A stretch of 64,000 nt of DNA from Glaciecola sp965660625 (GTDB taxonomy: Bacteria > Pseudomonadota > Gammaproteobacteria > Enterobacterales > Alteromonadaceae), in NCBI GenBank assembly GCA_965660625.1, contig CBFIAR010000001.1, positions 372,001 through 436,000 on the forward strand, written 5' to 3'. The notes beneath the pieces are model-generated. The model saw only the letters and a program-made list of their open reading frames with translations, made no database searches and was not told the origin of the DNA. Position 1 is the stretch's first letter. The number at the start of each line of letters is the position of its first letter. The position numbers and the translations under genes were made by a program. Of the stretch, positions 25,173 to 33,677 are shown one piece after another.

Positions 25173-25946
25173 TATTGTTGCATAGGCAGGATTTAGGCTT
25201 TGCACAATAAAATGAGGGATAAGCACTGATGCGCTGGCCACAACTCGATTATTTTCGACTGACACAATGCGAGCATTGATTTTAACACCCTGTGGTTTCT
25301 CAATCATCGTACCCGACAATATATGGTCCAGTTTCATATCTTGAGCAAGTTCAATTGAATCTCTCGAAAACGCAAAATCACCGCGCGATGTTACGTTTAC
25401 CGCTTTTGTCATTTTGAAATCGACCACGCCTAAACCAAATTGCTGAATTTCAGATATGAAGTACTCGGCAAGTTGATTACCTAAAACATTTGTCTGCTGT
25501 AAGCTTCTCTCCAAACGCACAAATGAGGCTACGCCAATTAAATCATCTTTGCTCATACCCGCACTGTTGCGCAAAAGTTGCATCGACAGTTGACCTGCGT
25601 AGTCCTCTAGCGCCTTGTGTGAAAAGCTAGGGCGAAAGAGTGTGGAAGAAGACTGCCCAGGCATCATGTACGCTAATTCGTCCATATTCGCGATCGCGTT
25701 TACATCGTCCGATACATCGCCAGCCCCCTCCTTATAATTTGCAAGCAAAATACCCGAACGCCCATTGCCTTGAACATCAGTATTTGCCAATAGTCCGCCA
25801 GCCTCTTGTTCACGCAATAAGTCGGCGATCGTTTCTGGCGGCGCATAACCGGCCATCAGCATTTTACTTACTGCACACCCATTCAACAGAATAATGCTGG
25901 CCGTTGTGATGAGTAATTTTGCATTGATACCCATGATAGTTTTCAT
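25155..25946 (-). CDS. FlgO-family outer membrane lipoprotein (third of three)
   Basis: Lipoprotein signal with lipobox Leu-Leu-Asn-Gly-Cys near residue 24. The C-terminal ~140 residues form a FlgO domain: SFVRLERSLQQTNVLGNQLAEYF, then FSRDSIELAQ, HILSGTMIE and VKINARIVSVENNRVVASA. The N-terminal region has an unconserved segment rich in Gly and Asn. Start ATG 25946 has AAAGGTGA upstream; the GTG at 25955 would overlap that site. One base separates it from the stop of the preceding paralogue. FlgO proteins in Vibrio belong to the flagellar outer-membrane structure, but no flagellar gene is near, so the role here is open. Confidence 0.82.
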   Translation of the reverse strand: MKTIMGINAKLLITTASIILLNGCAVSKMLMAGYAPPETIADLLREQEAGGLLANTDVQGNGRSGILLANYKEGAGDVSDDVNAIANMDELAYMMPGQSSSTLFRPSFSHKALEDYAGQLSMQLLRNSAGMSKDDLIGVASFVRLERSLQQTNVLGNQLAEYFISEIQQFGLGVVDFKMTKAVNVTSRGDFAFSRDSIELAQDMKLDHILSGTMIEKPQGVKINARIVSVENNRVVASASVLIPHFIVQSLNPAYATILPTSD

Positions 25947-25947
25947 G

Positions 25948-26712
25948 CTATTCACCTTTTATCAATCTAACGCCATCTACTATCTCTGCCGTCTTACTGG
26001 ATTCACTCGGTATTAAAGCGTCTACAACGTAAAATGGAACGAACATCTGTGAACTAGCCACAATCACATTAGACTCCATACCAAGCATTCTGGCATTAAT
26101 AATATAGCCGCCTTGATGTTTGGTCATTGTACCGGTTAGTACATATTGAATCGGTGTTGTACTCGTAAGATCAAGAAAGTCTCGCGACATCACGAAATCG
26201 CCAGAATCGGTAACCCGAATAAACTGGGTCGCTTTAAACTCGACTACTGGCATTCTGAATTTATGGAACTCGTGGGCGAAAGACTCGGCAATTTGATATC
26301 CTAATAAATTAGTTTCTTTTAGGTCACTGTCGATCAGTGAAAAGTGCGTTACCGCTACCGGCGTGCGCTCTGTCACATACTCCATGTTTGACACTAGATC
26401 TTGGGCCATATTGCGAACGTAATCGCCAATGTTTTTGGCGAGTGGACGACTTTTGTAAGCCCCATTTACGCTAGAGTATACGGTGGGTTTTACTATCGCT
26501 CCGAAATCATCGATACCTCGTCCATCACTATTTTGCGCCTGACTCTGTTGTGTAAATGAGCCACCTTCTATTTCTTTAATATCGATAATACCGCTCTGCT
26601 GTTCTGCAATCGAAGAGTCTTCACTCAAGCTGTCACCAGAGAGACTTAGATCTGGCAACATTGAGCAACCTGACAAAGTGACAAGTGCAAAGGTCGTAAT
26701 TAAAAGCTTCAT
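25948..26712 (-). CDS. FlgO-family outer membrane lipoprotein (second of three)
   Basis: Lipobox Leu-Ser-Gly-Cys at about residues 13-16 after a short signal. Residues about 100-240 form the FlgO domain, with THFSLIDSDLKETNLLGYQIAESF, VMSRDFLDLT, YVLTGTMTKHQGGYIINARM and VIVASSQMFVPF. The start overlaps the stop of the first paralogue as ATGA, and the stop is one base before the third gene's ATG, so the three are surely cotranslated. It is clearly related to both neighbours in sequence, indicating tandem duplication followed by divergence. Confidence 0.82.
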   Translation of the reverse strand: MKLLITTFALVTLSGCSMLPDLSLSGDSLSEDSSIAEQQSGIIDIKEIEGGSFTQQSQAQNSDGRGIDDFGAIVKPTVYSSVNGAYKSRPLAKNIGDYVRNMAQDLVSNMEYVTERTPVAVTHFSLIDSDLKETNLLGYQIAESFAHEFHKFRMPVVEFKATQFIRVTDSGDFVMSRDFLDLTSTTPIQYVLTGTMTKHQGGYIINARMLGMESNVIVASSQMFVPFYVVDALIPSESSKTAEIVDGVRLIKGE

Positions 26713-27365
26713 AGGGCTGCTCCATTAGATTGATTTTCGATTCTATATAGTTTTCCGCCACGGCTGGTGACTTGTTCTGTTTCCCAAAAAATGTCTCCGG
26801 GAAAGAAGGTAGTTGCAGCGGCAACGACATCTTTAGTTCTTGCGTTTATTACCCTGGCATTAACCACAGCACCGTGTTGTTGCTCAGTTATCGTGCCACT
26901 GATAAAGAAATCAACTCGCTGGACTGAAGTCAATTGATCAACATCACGTGACAAAATGCGGTCAGAATTTTCCGTAATGGTGATACTATTTGCCGCTTTG
27001 TAATCCTGCGCAACAAAACCGCGTTTTACTGCCTCAGTCATAAGACCCTGCTCAAGCTGTTGTCCGAGCAACATAAGTGGACCTTGGTGCTTATGATTTG
27101 CTTTAAACGTGTCTACAGGAACAAAGCCTGCGACAGCAAATCGATAGTTTCGATCTGGTCTCAATGAAGCAAATAACTCATTAGCTAATTGATGGGTGTG
27201 GTACTCTGCATTGCCGAGGGCCCTGGGCGTTGAGCTTCTAGTTTCCGCAACCTTTGGGCTCATCATGGAACAGCCCGACATGCTTAACAGCAAAAGCAGA
27301 CCCAACATGCTAACAATCAAAACGGCATAGGGTGAAAGTGAATTTTTCAAATTAATTTCTCGCAT
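26709..27365 (-). CDS. FlgO-family outer membrane lipoprotein (first of three)
   Basis: A hydrophobic signal (about 12-32) ends in Ser-Gly-Cys, so this is a predicted lipoprotein. The domain has VAGFVPVDTF, LGQQLEQGLMTEAVKRGF, ILSRDVDQLTSV, FFISGTITEQQHGAVVNARVI and VVAAATTFFPGDIFW, matching its two downstream paralogues. The start is taken at ATG 27365; the frame could begin at TTG 27377. As the first gene it likely carries the promoter, in the 130 bases before yfcL's stop. Confidence 0.8.
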   Translation of the reverse strand: MREINLKNSLSPYAVLIVSMLGLLLLLSMSGCSMMSPKVAETRSSTPRALGNAEYHTHQLANELFASLRPDRNYRFAVAGFVPVDTFKANHKHQGPLMLLGQQLEQGLMTEAVKRGFVAQDYKAANSITITENSDRILSRDVDQLTSVQRVDFFISGTITEQQHGAVVNARVINARTKDVVAAATTFFPGDIFWETEQVTSRGGKLYRIENQSNGAAL

Positions 27366-27493
27366 AGTGCAAACCAAAGAGCTAAAAAAAACGCCAAAAA
27401 CGCGGCAAACTCTGGTATTTGCGTGGCTAATTACACGAGGAATTGCAAGAAGAGTTCCACTTTGCGGAATTTGATTGTGCTAGTGAGAAAAAA

Positions 27494-27799
27494 CTATATT
27501 TGAAATAAAAAAGTACACAGTTCGGTAACTTGCTGAGCATCCTGTTCACTGAGCTCATTGTTATCAAATGCCCCCTGCAATTGATCTTTGAGCATCCTAT
27601 TTAGCATTGACATAGGATCCTCCTCGCCTTGTTCAATCAATTTTTCAACGTTCGCGACCGCCACATCAAAATGACCATGCAAGTAACTTGCTATGAATAA
27701 CTCATGGTCGCTGCCGTCTGCAATGAATGAATCTAAATACGCTTGCATCTGGTCGGTTTGTTCGATGAATATAAAATCTTGACTCAAAACTTCCTCCAC
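27494..27799 (-). CDS. yfcL: YfcL family protein
   Basis: Cytoplasmic, acidic, 101 residues. The segment DGSDHELFIASYLHGHFDVAVANVE and the end ELSEQDAQQVTELCTFLFQ resemble E. coli YfcL, and the neighbourhood (fabB, mnmC, yfcL, epmC) is the same as in E. coli. No biochemical role is established for the family. It lies 14 bases after the NAD-kinase-family gene. Confidence 0.82.
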   Translation of the reverse strand: MEEVLSQDFIFIEQTDQMQAYLDSFIADGSDHELFIASYLHGHFDVAVANVEKLIEQGEEDPMSMLNRMLKDQLQGAFDNNELSEQDAQQVTELCTFLFQI

Positions 27800-27813
27800 T
27801 TTTGGTGTAAACG

Positions 27814-28947
27814 CTAAACTGCGCCAATTGAATACAAAACTAAATCGTGAAAGCCGGTGATAACGGGAATAGGCCCTACCAGCATTTCATCTAGTGCCGC
27901 GTCGCCTGAGTCTGATACCAAAGGTCTGCCTTGTAAATTTTGTAATTTCGACTTGGTGGCAACGACTAAGATATTTTGTTTGCCTACACTATTCACTAAT
28001 GTAGGGGATAACTGCTGATTCCCCCTGCCTAACACATGCCCTTGTCCACCAATGAGAGTAAGGACTATTTTAGTGGGCTTATTTGCACAGTATTCAAGCA
28101 AGGAGGCTGCCGTGAGGTCGCTCGCTAATAATTTCTGATTGCTCACTAAATCAACACCAAGCAAGGTATTTTGAAGCCCCATCTCCTGCATTATGCTGTC
28201 TACTGTTGACCCCGAACCCATCACAAATAATGTCTCTGGTTCGTCGCTCATTAATTCAATGACGTGCGCTGCAATGTCTGACAAAACCAGTTCGTCAGAT
28301 TCTTTCCCCCCCATTTTTACAGCTTGAATATAGTTTAACTCTTGCGGGACTAACATTTCACCATAATGCTTAGCGAGCACTCTACCAGCCCTAAATTCAG
28401 TTTCATCGATATCTTTCACCTCACCTGTCATCAAACTGACAAGCTCGCCTCTAACCACTTGAGCCACGACTTTTCCAGCAGCTTTTGGGGTTATTGCATA
28501 AACACCGCTGTGAATTTTACAGCCCGCGGGAACCCCAACTACTGGGCAGCGGTTTTCAACAACTTCGCAAATGTTTCTTGCTGTTCCATCGCCGCCGGCA
28601 AATAAAATCAGATCGACTTTTTGCGCTATTAATTCTAGCGCCGCAGCTTGCGTGTCGCTTGATTCAGTTTGCGATGCGGCATGTTGATATGCCACAACGT
28701 GATTAAAACCCAATTCTGAAACGACATCTTCGCCCATTTCGCCAGATGCTGTAAAAAGAATAAGTTGGTCTATTAAAGGGAGTAAGGCTTGTAGAGCAAC
28801 CGCCATTTTTTTCCCTGATAATTTTTCAGCGCCGCTGGCGAGTGCCTGCTCGCGTATATCCGAGCCATCACTGCCTTTCAAGGCTAGCGCACCACCGATA
28901 CCAGAGTAAGGATTAATGAGTAGACCGAGCTTAAATAGTCGTTTCAA
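27814..28947 (-). CDS. ATP-NAD kinase family protein (second NAD-kinase-like gene)
   Basis: The segment LILFAGGDGTARNICEVV is the GGDGT motif of the diacylglycerol/NAD kinase superfamily, followed by VVGVPAGCKIHSGVYAITPKAAG. The N-terminus KLGLLINPYSGIGG and length 377 fit the COG3199-type predicted polyphosphate/ATP-dependent NAD kinase, distinct from NadK at 4466. Substrate is unproven. It sits inside the otherwise conserved yfcL-epmC pair, overlapping epmC by 17 bases, which suggests a coupled operon. Confidence 0.85.
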   Translation of the reverse strand: MKRLFKLGLLINPYSGIGGALALKGSDGSDIREQALASGAEKLSGKKMAVALQALLPLIDQLILFTASGEMGEDVVSELGFNHVVAYQHAASQTESSDTQAAALELIAQKVDLILFAGGDGTARNICEVVENRCPVVGVPAGCKIHSGVYAITPKAAGKVVAQVVRGELVSLMTGEVKDIDETEFRAGRVLAKHYGEMLVPQELNYIQAVKMGGKESDELVLSDIAAHVIELMSDEPETLFVMGSGSTVDSIMQEMGLQNTLLGVDLVSNQKLLASDLTAASLLEYCANKPTKIVLTLIGGQGHVLGRGNQQLSPTLVNSVGKQNILVVATKSKLQNLQGRPLVSDSGDAALDEMLVGPIPVITGFHDLVLYSIGAV

Positions 28948-29530
28948 CCTTGCACTCCAAAGTCGTTGTCAAGTTTTTTAGGGGGAAGGAGGCTTGCAAG
29001 CGTGCGGTCCCGTAAAATTCATGAAGCGCATCTAAAAACTGTTGCGCTCTTGCATTGAAGCCCGAGTGAATAAAGTGCATCAGTTGATTCTCGACCGCAG
29101 TTTCAAATTTTTTGCTACAAGTATCTTCACCTTTCAAATTATCAACACTCACTCTAAACTTAACGCCCGATGCTAAAGAAAAAGCATATTCCAGGGCTTG
29201 TGGCTTCACTTCCGCAGCTTCGAACCTAGCTTGCTGTTCAGCATTCCGGCCATCAGGAAGATACCAGTAGCCATAGTCCACAAGCGTTCTTCGTTGTTTT
29301 CCTGCTATACACCAATGTGCAATCTCATGCAACGCACTGGAAAAATAATCTCGCGTAAATACCACCAAATTATACTGACAGTCTTTATTGGCTGGCTGGT
29401 AAATCGGCTCGTTTGCATTACCTAACAATTTGGTATTTTCAGTACTCGCAAAACAGGCATTAAAAAGCGCAATCAACTCTTCAGGCTTTCTATTCGCATC
29501 GTGCTTTTTTGCAAAAGGTAAATGATTCAA
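28931..29530 (-). CDS. epmC: Elongation factor P hydroxylase EpmC (YfcM)
   Basis: Hydroxylates the beta-lysylated lysine of elongation factor P, the last step of EF-P modification. The metal motif HEIAHWCIAGKQRR and the segments LVDYGYWYLPDGRNAEQQ and FEAAEVKPQALEYAF match E. coli EpmC closely. Length is 199 residues with the start at TTG 29530; no in-frame ATG lies near the front, so a non-ATG start is needed. EpmA and EpmB are not in the window. Confidence 0.93.
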   Translation of the reverse strand: MNHLPFAKKHDANRKPEELIALFNACFASTENTKLLGNANEPIYQPANKDCQYNLVVFTRDYFSSALHEIAHWCIAGKQRRTLVDYGYWYLPDGRNAEQQARFEAAEVKPQALEYAFSLASGVKFRVSVDNLKGEDTCSKKFETAVENQLMHFIHSGFNARAQQFLDALHEFYGTARLQASFPLKNLTTTLECKVETTI

Positions 29531-29644
29531 AAATACAAACTCATTTAATTAACAGCATATTCAAAAAGGGATTCATATTATACTGTAATTCAAGGTAATC
29601 TGGGCACTGGTTTGAAACTTTTTGTCCAACAGCGGGAAGTACTA

Positions 29645-30166
29645 TTGAACAAACAGACAAAACGCATACTAAATATCAGTGATAAAGACCTATCTGCACT
29701 GGCATGGCAACAAGACTTGCCGTTCTTAGATATATGGCATATCGAACAAAAACACATCGATCATTATGAACATGTGAATAACGTCGCCTACGTCTCTCAG
29801 CTTGAAAAGCTTGCTTGGCAGCATTCCAATTATTTGGGACTAAGCATGCAAGAATATAAGAAACTAGACCGTGGCATGGTAATTCAACAACACGTATTAA
29901 ATTATCAACGAGCTTCTCATTTGCACGATAAAATTGCCTGTGCTACTTGGATAGTCGCTTGTGATCAAAAATTTAGATTAAGCCGAGAATTTCAGTTTAT
30001 TTCACTGCAAACGCACAAGACAGTTTTCACAGCGCAAACACACTTTGTGTGCGTATCTCTGTCCACTGGAACGCCGAAAAGAATGCCGAGTGAATTTGTG
30101 GAAATATACGGCAATGCAGCTTCTGCACATCTGGGTACACACGAATCAACTACACCAACAAAATAA
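29645..30166 (+). CDS. Hot-dog fold acyl-CoA thioesterase (YbgC/4HBT type)
   Basis: The segment HIDHYEHVNNVAYVSQLEKLAW is the active-site helix region of 4-hydroxybenzoyl-CoA thioesterase-like enzymes, with the conserved Asp/His and HVNN. A second beta-strand region includes FRLSREFQFI and HFVCVSL. It probably hydrolyses an acyl-CoA in the cytoplasm; the substrate is unknown. The start is uncertain: TTG 29645 has GGGAAG five bases upstream and is used here, while TTG 29612 would add 11 residues and no ATG is available before the domain. Twenty-eight bases separate it from the protease gene. Confidence 0.82.
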   Translation: MNKQTKRILNISDKDLSALAWQQDLPFLDIWHIEQKHIDHYEHVNNVAYVSQLEKLAWQHSNYLGLSMQEYKKLDRGMVIQQHVLNYQRASHLHDKIACATWIVACDQKFRLSREFQFISLQTHKTVFTAQTHFVCVSLSTGTPKRMPSEFVEIYGNAASAHLGTHESTTPTK

Positions 30167-30194
30167 ACGCTAGTAGGGAACAGGACATATCATC

Positions 30195-31376
30195 ATGCAC
30201 AAACTTCTTGCCCTAATATTGCTACTGTCTTTGGGTTTAAATGCCTACCTGTTATTCAGCTTAAAAATCAATCAGTCAGCACTTCAGGCTGTAACGATGA
30301 ATAAGCCTAGACTGCATGATGAACAGAGCCTCAGTCACTTTGACGACACTGTAACCAATATTTCGTTAACTGAAAATAACAATAACGCTGCCACAACCAA
30401 AGCCAACAATGCGGCACTGGAGCAAAAGGTAACAGACGCCTACCAAAGTCCAAAAACAATGTCGGCTGATGAGATGTTCGGATTACTTCAGTTACTGCAG
30501 GCTCAAAAGAAATATGACGACTTAGAATTGTTGTTGCGTGAATACTTGAAGCTATATCCAAGCGATCACAAAGCCTGGCTAATAGAAGCTGACTTCATTT
30601 TTCATACTGAGCCACTGAGCACAGCAATTGCTTTTTATTATAATTTATTAGAAAAAAGTCTGCCTGCTGATGAGGAGACTAAGATTAATAGCCTTATTCA
30701 AGTCAATACCTCAAAGGTCATTAAGCAATTGAGCGCTGATGCCGCTTGGGATTTATTGGCAACATTCATTGAACCATTACTACAAATTGACCCGCTAAAC
30801 CGATTATATATCATAGGGTTAGCAAGAGCTTACGGTATGCAAGAACAAGTAGTCTTAATGGAGAATGCGCTTGCAGCACTTCCCTATGATGATGCTAGAG
30901 CACAACAATTACGCCAATCTATTTATGCACCGGCCACATCTGCTCCAGAAGATGAAGTGACAAATGATATAACGGATACCGCCAGTATATCGAAGCGAAC
31001 AGTCACCGTTTTGGGAAATGGCCAACAATTTTTTGTGAAGGCCAAAATAGGCCGACATCGTCAGTTGTTGCTGCTTGATACCGGCGCTTCTACCACAGCA
31101 ATTAGTCGTAAAGTGTTCGCTAGGGTGCCAGAAAGCGATACAGAATTTGTGGGCCGTTTTAGTGTACAAACAGCGGGGGGTGGCATTGAAGCCCCCTTAT
31201 TCAAATTAAACACCCTAACGCTTGGCGACATTAGTATTGATAATGTCAGTGTTATCGTGTTGCCTGACGAGACTTTTACAAGCTCTTTTGAAGGATTACT
31301 AGGTATGAATGTATTAAGAAACTTCGACTTCAGGTTTGATCCTGAAAAACAAAAAATGACACTATTTGAGCGCTAA
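30195..31376 (+). CDS. Membrane-anchored retropepsin-like aspartic protease
   Basis: An N-terminal hydrophobic helix (about 4-23) acts as a signal anchor. A helical, TPR-like region follows (about 85-240; QAQKKYDDLELLLREYLKLYPSDHKAW). The C-terminal ~120 residues form a single aspartic protease lobe: LLLDTGAS at 292-299 with catalytic Asp295, and FEGLLGMNVLRNFDF as the second family element. A single lobe implies a homodimer, as in clan AA bacterial retropepsins. The catalytic domain probably lies in the periplasm. Substrate unknown. Confidence 0.85.
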   Translation: MHKLLALILLLSLGLNAYLLFSLKINQSALQAVTMNKPRLHDEQSLSHFDDTVTNISLTENNNNAATTKANNAALEQKVTDAYQSPKTMSADEMFGLLQLLQAQKKYDDLELLLREYLKLYPSDHKAWLIEADFIFHTEPLSTAIAFYYNLLEKSLPADEETKINSLIQVNTSKVIKQLSADAAWDLLATFIEPLLQIDPLNRLYIIGLARAYGMQEQVVLMENALAALPYDDARAQQLRQSIYAPATSAPEDEVTNDITDTASISKRTVTVLGNGQQFFVKAKIGRHRQLLLLDTGASTTAISRKVFARVPESDTEFVGRFSVQTAGGGIEAPLFKLNTLTLGDISIDNVSVIVLPDETFTSSFEGLLGMNVLRNFDFRFDPEKQKMTLFER

Positions 31377-31408
31377 GCCCCCACTTTGTTCCGCATCTTG
31401 TAGAACAT

Positions 31409-31450
31409 AAAAAAGGCCGATTTTTACTCAGAGGCTAGTCGGCCTTTTTT
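31409..31450. terminator. Bidirectional terminator between protease gene and fadH
   Basis: AAAAAAGGCCGA (31409-31420) pairs with TCGGCCTTTTTT (31439-31450) around an 18-base loop, giving a U-run on both strands between two converging genes. Confidence 0.9.
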
Positions 31451-31472
31451 CTCAATGGCATTTAGCGTCTAT

Positions 31473-33506
31473 TTATAAGCTAGCCGCGAGGCGAGTTCCT
31501 TGATCTATGGCTCGTTTAGCGTCCAATTCAGCAGCAAAATCGGCTCCCCCAATAAAGTGATGCGGGGTAATTAATCCTTCAGCTAATGCTTTCAAAGGCT
31601 CTTGGCCTGCACATACTATAACGTTATCCACAGGTAATAGTTGTACTTCGTCGTTAACTCTTATATGCAGTCCAGCATCATCAATTTTCAGATACTCTAC
31701 TCCCGCTATCATCTTTACGCCTTTCATCATAAGGCCTGCGCGATGCGCCCATCCCGTCGTTTTACCTAAACCAGCGCCTACTTTGGTAGACTTGCGTTGC
31801 AACAAAAATATCTCTCTAGGAGAAGCCTCAGGTTGCGGCTTCATGCCTTCAACACCGCCTCTCGCCGTCATCGTCATATCGATACCCCATTCCTTCATAA
31901 AGGCTGGAATATCAGTGCTAGTTGATTGCTTGCCGTGAGACAAAAATTCAGAGGTGTCAAACCCTATACCACCAGCACCCATAACTGCAACGCGCTTACC
32001 AACCGGCTTCTTATCCTTTATGACTTCAATATAGCTAAGCACTTTAGCGTGATTGATGCCTTCGATATCAGGTGTTCTAGGCACAATACCGGTTGCCAAA
32101 ATGACATCATCGAAGCCCATCTTATTCAGCTGTGAAGCATCAACTCGCGTATTTAACCTTACATCAACGCCATGCAACGCAAGCATTACACCAAAATAGC
32201 GTAGCGTTTCATAAAACTCTTCTTTGCCTGGAATTTGTTTCGCAATATTGAACTGACCGCCAATTTCTGAATCCGCGTCAAAAAGGGTCACTTGGTGGCC
32301 TCGTTGTGCTGCGGTTGTCGCAGCAGCAAGCCCAGCAGGACCCGCACCGACAACGGCAATTTTTTTTATGACTGTTGCAGGCTCAATCGTATACTCTGTT
32401 TCATGACACGCACGAGGATTAACAAGACAACTCGTCATTTTTCCTTCAAATGCATGATCCAAACACGCTTGATTGCAGCCAATACAGGTATTAATTTGAC
32501 TGGCTTTGTTGTGTTGCGCTTTTACGACAAATTCTGGGTCTGCCAAAAAGGGGCGCGCCATGGACACCATATCTGCATCGCCGCGCGCTAACACCGCTTC
32601 GGCAATTTCAGGGGTGTTAATTCTATTAGAAGTGACAACCGGAATATTTAATGCTTTTTTAAACTTCGCTGTAACCCACGTAAATGCTGCTCTAGGTACT
32701 TTAGTTGCAATAGTAGGTATTCTTGCTTCATGCCAACCAATACCTGTATTGATAATAGTGGCACCCGCGTTTTCTATTTGCAGCCCTAGCTCTACAACTT
32801 CGTCATAAGTGGAACCACCTTCCACTAAATCCAGCATTGATAAGCGATAGATAATAATAAAATGTGTACCAACGGCTTCACGCACTCTGCGCACCACCTC
32901 AACGGGTAACTTTATTCTATTTTGGTATTCACCGCCCCATCCGTCCGAACGAAAATTCGTGCGAGCGGCAATAAATTGATTTAAGAAATAACCTTCAGAG
33001 CCCATTATTTCAACACCATCGTAGCCAGCGCGTTGCGCTTGTAGCGCAGTAAAAACGAAGTCATCAATTTGCTTTTGTATGCCTTCTTCATCCAATTCTT
33101 TTGGTATAAAAGGATTAATTGGTGCCTGCACGGCTGAGGGAGCTACTAAGTTTTTATTATATGCATAGCGCCCCGTATGTAGAATTTGCATACAGATTTT
33201 AGCGCCGTGAGCATGCACAGCGGCGGTGATTTCTTTATGATGTTCCACCGCTTCATCAGAGTCTAATCGTTTTGTGACAGCATGTGTTGCCCCTTCGTCA
33301 TTTGGTCCTATGCCACCGGTAACAATAAGACCCACCCCACCTTTAGCACGGTCTGCAAAAAATGCGGCCATGCGCTTATGCCCGTTCGGCGCCTCTTCTA
33401 AACCGGTATGCATAGAACCCATTATTACGCGGTTCTTAAGTGTGGTAAAACCTAAATCGAGAGGACGAAATAAATGAGGATATGGAGTATGAACTGCTGT
33501 TGTCAT
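31473..33506 (-). CDS. fadH: 2,4-dienoyl-CoA reductase (NADPH)
   Basis: Auxiliary beta-oxidation enzyme for unsaturated fatty acids. An Old-Yellow-Enzyme barrel (about 10-340) carries Tyr173 (GYFLNQF) and His259 (GWHE), equivalents of the E. coli catalytic pair. The 4Fe-4S cysteines are at 341, 344, 348 and 360 (CX2CX3CX11C), and the FAD/NADPH domain begins at about 386 (VVGAGPAGLAAA) with a second GAGGIGFD. Length 677 is normal. AAAGGG precedes the ATG. The gene lies directly after fadR on the same strand but with a 170-base gap, suggesting its own promoter. Confidence 0.96.
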   Translation of the reverse strand: MTTAVHTPYPHLFRPLDLGFTTLKNRVIMGSMHTGLEEAPNGHKRMAAFFADRAKGGVGLIVTGGIGPNDEGATHAVTKRLDSDEAVEHHKEITAAVHAHGAKICMQILHTGRYAYNKNLVAPSAVQAPINPFIPKELDEEGIQKQIDDFVFTALQAQRAGYDGVEIMGSEGYFLNQFIAARTNFRSDGWGGEYQNRIKLPVEVVRRVREAVGTHFIIIYRLSMLDLVEGGSTYDEVVELGLQIENAGATIINTGIGWHEARIPTIATKVPRAAFTWVTAKFKKALNIPVVTSNRINTPEIAEAVLARGDADMVSMARPFLADPEFVVKAQHNKASQINTCIGCNQACLDHAFEGKMTSCLVNPRACHETEYTIEPATVIKKIAVVGAGPAGLAAATTAAQRGHQVTLFDADSEIGGQFNIAKQIPGKEEFYETLRYFGVMLALHGVDVRLNTRVDASQLNKMGFDDVILATGIVPRTPDIEGINHAKVLSYIEVIKDKKPVGKRVAVMGAGGIGFDTSEFLSHGKQSTSTDIPAFMKEWGIDMTMTARGGVEGMKPQPEASPREIFLLQRKSTKVGAGLGKTTGWAHRAGLMMKGVKMIAGVEYLKIDDAGLHIRVNDEVQLLPVDNVIVCAGQEPLKALAEGLITPHHFIGGADFAAELDAKRAIDQGTRLAASL

Positions 33507-33677
33507 GCTGTGCCCTTTTAACTAGTTGTTGTCATTATGAAGCCAGTAAGCCGTTTTATTTATCACGTGTACTCGCAATAGTTGAAACCGTAACTCAGAG
33601 CAACAGTATTGCTACTGGGGTTTATTTGGGGCTTCACGTCGCAGTTTGTTATCAATAAATAATGGAAGTGGGTACTG

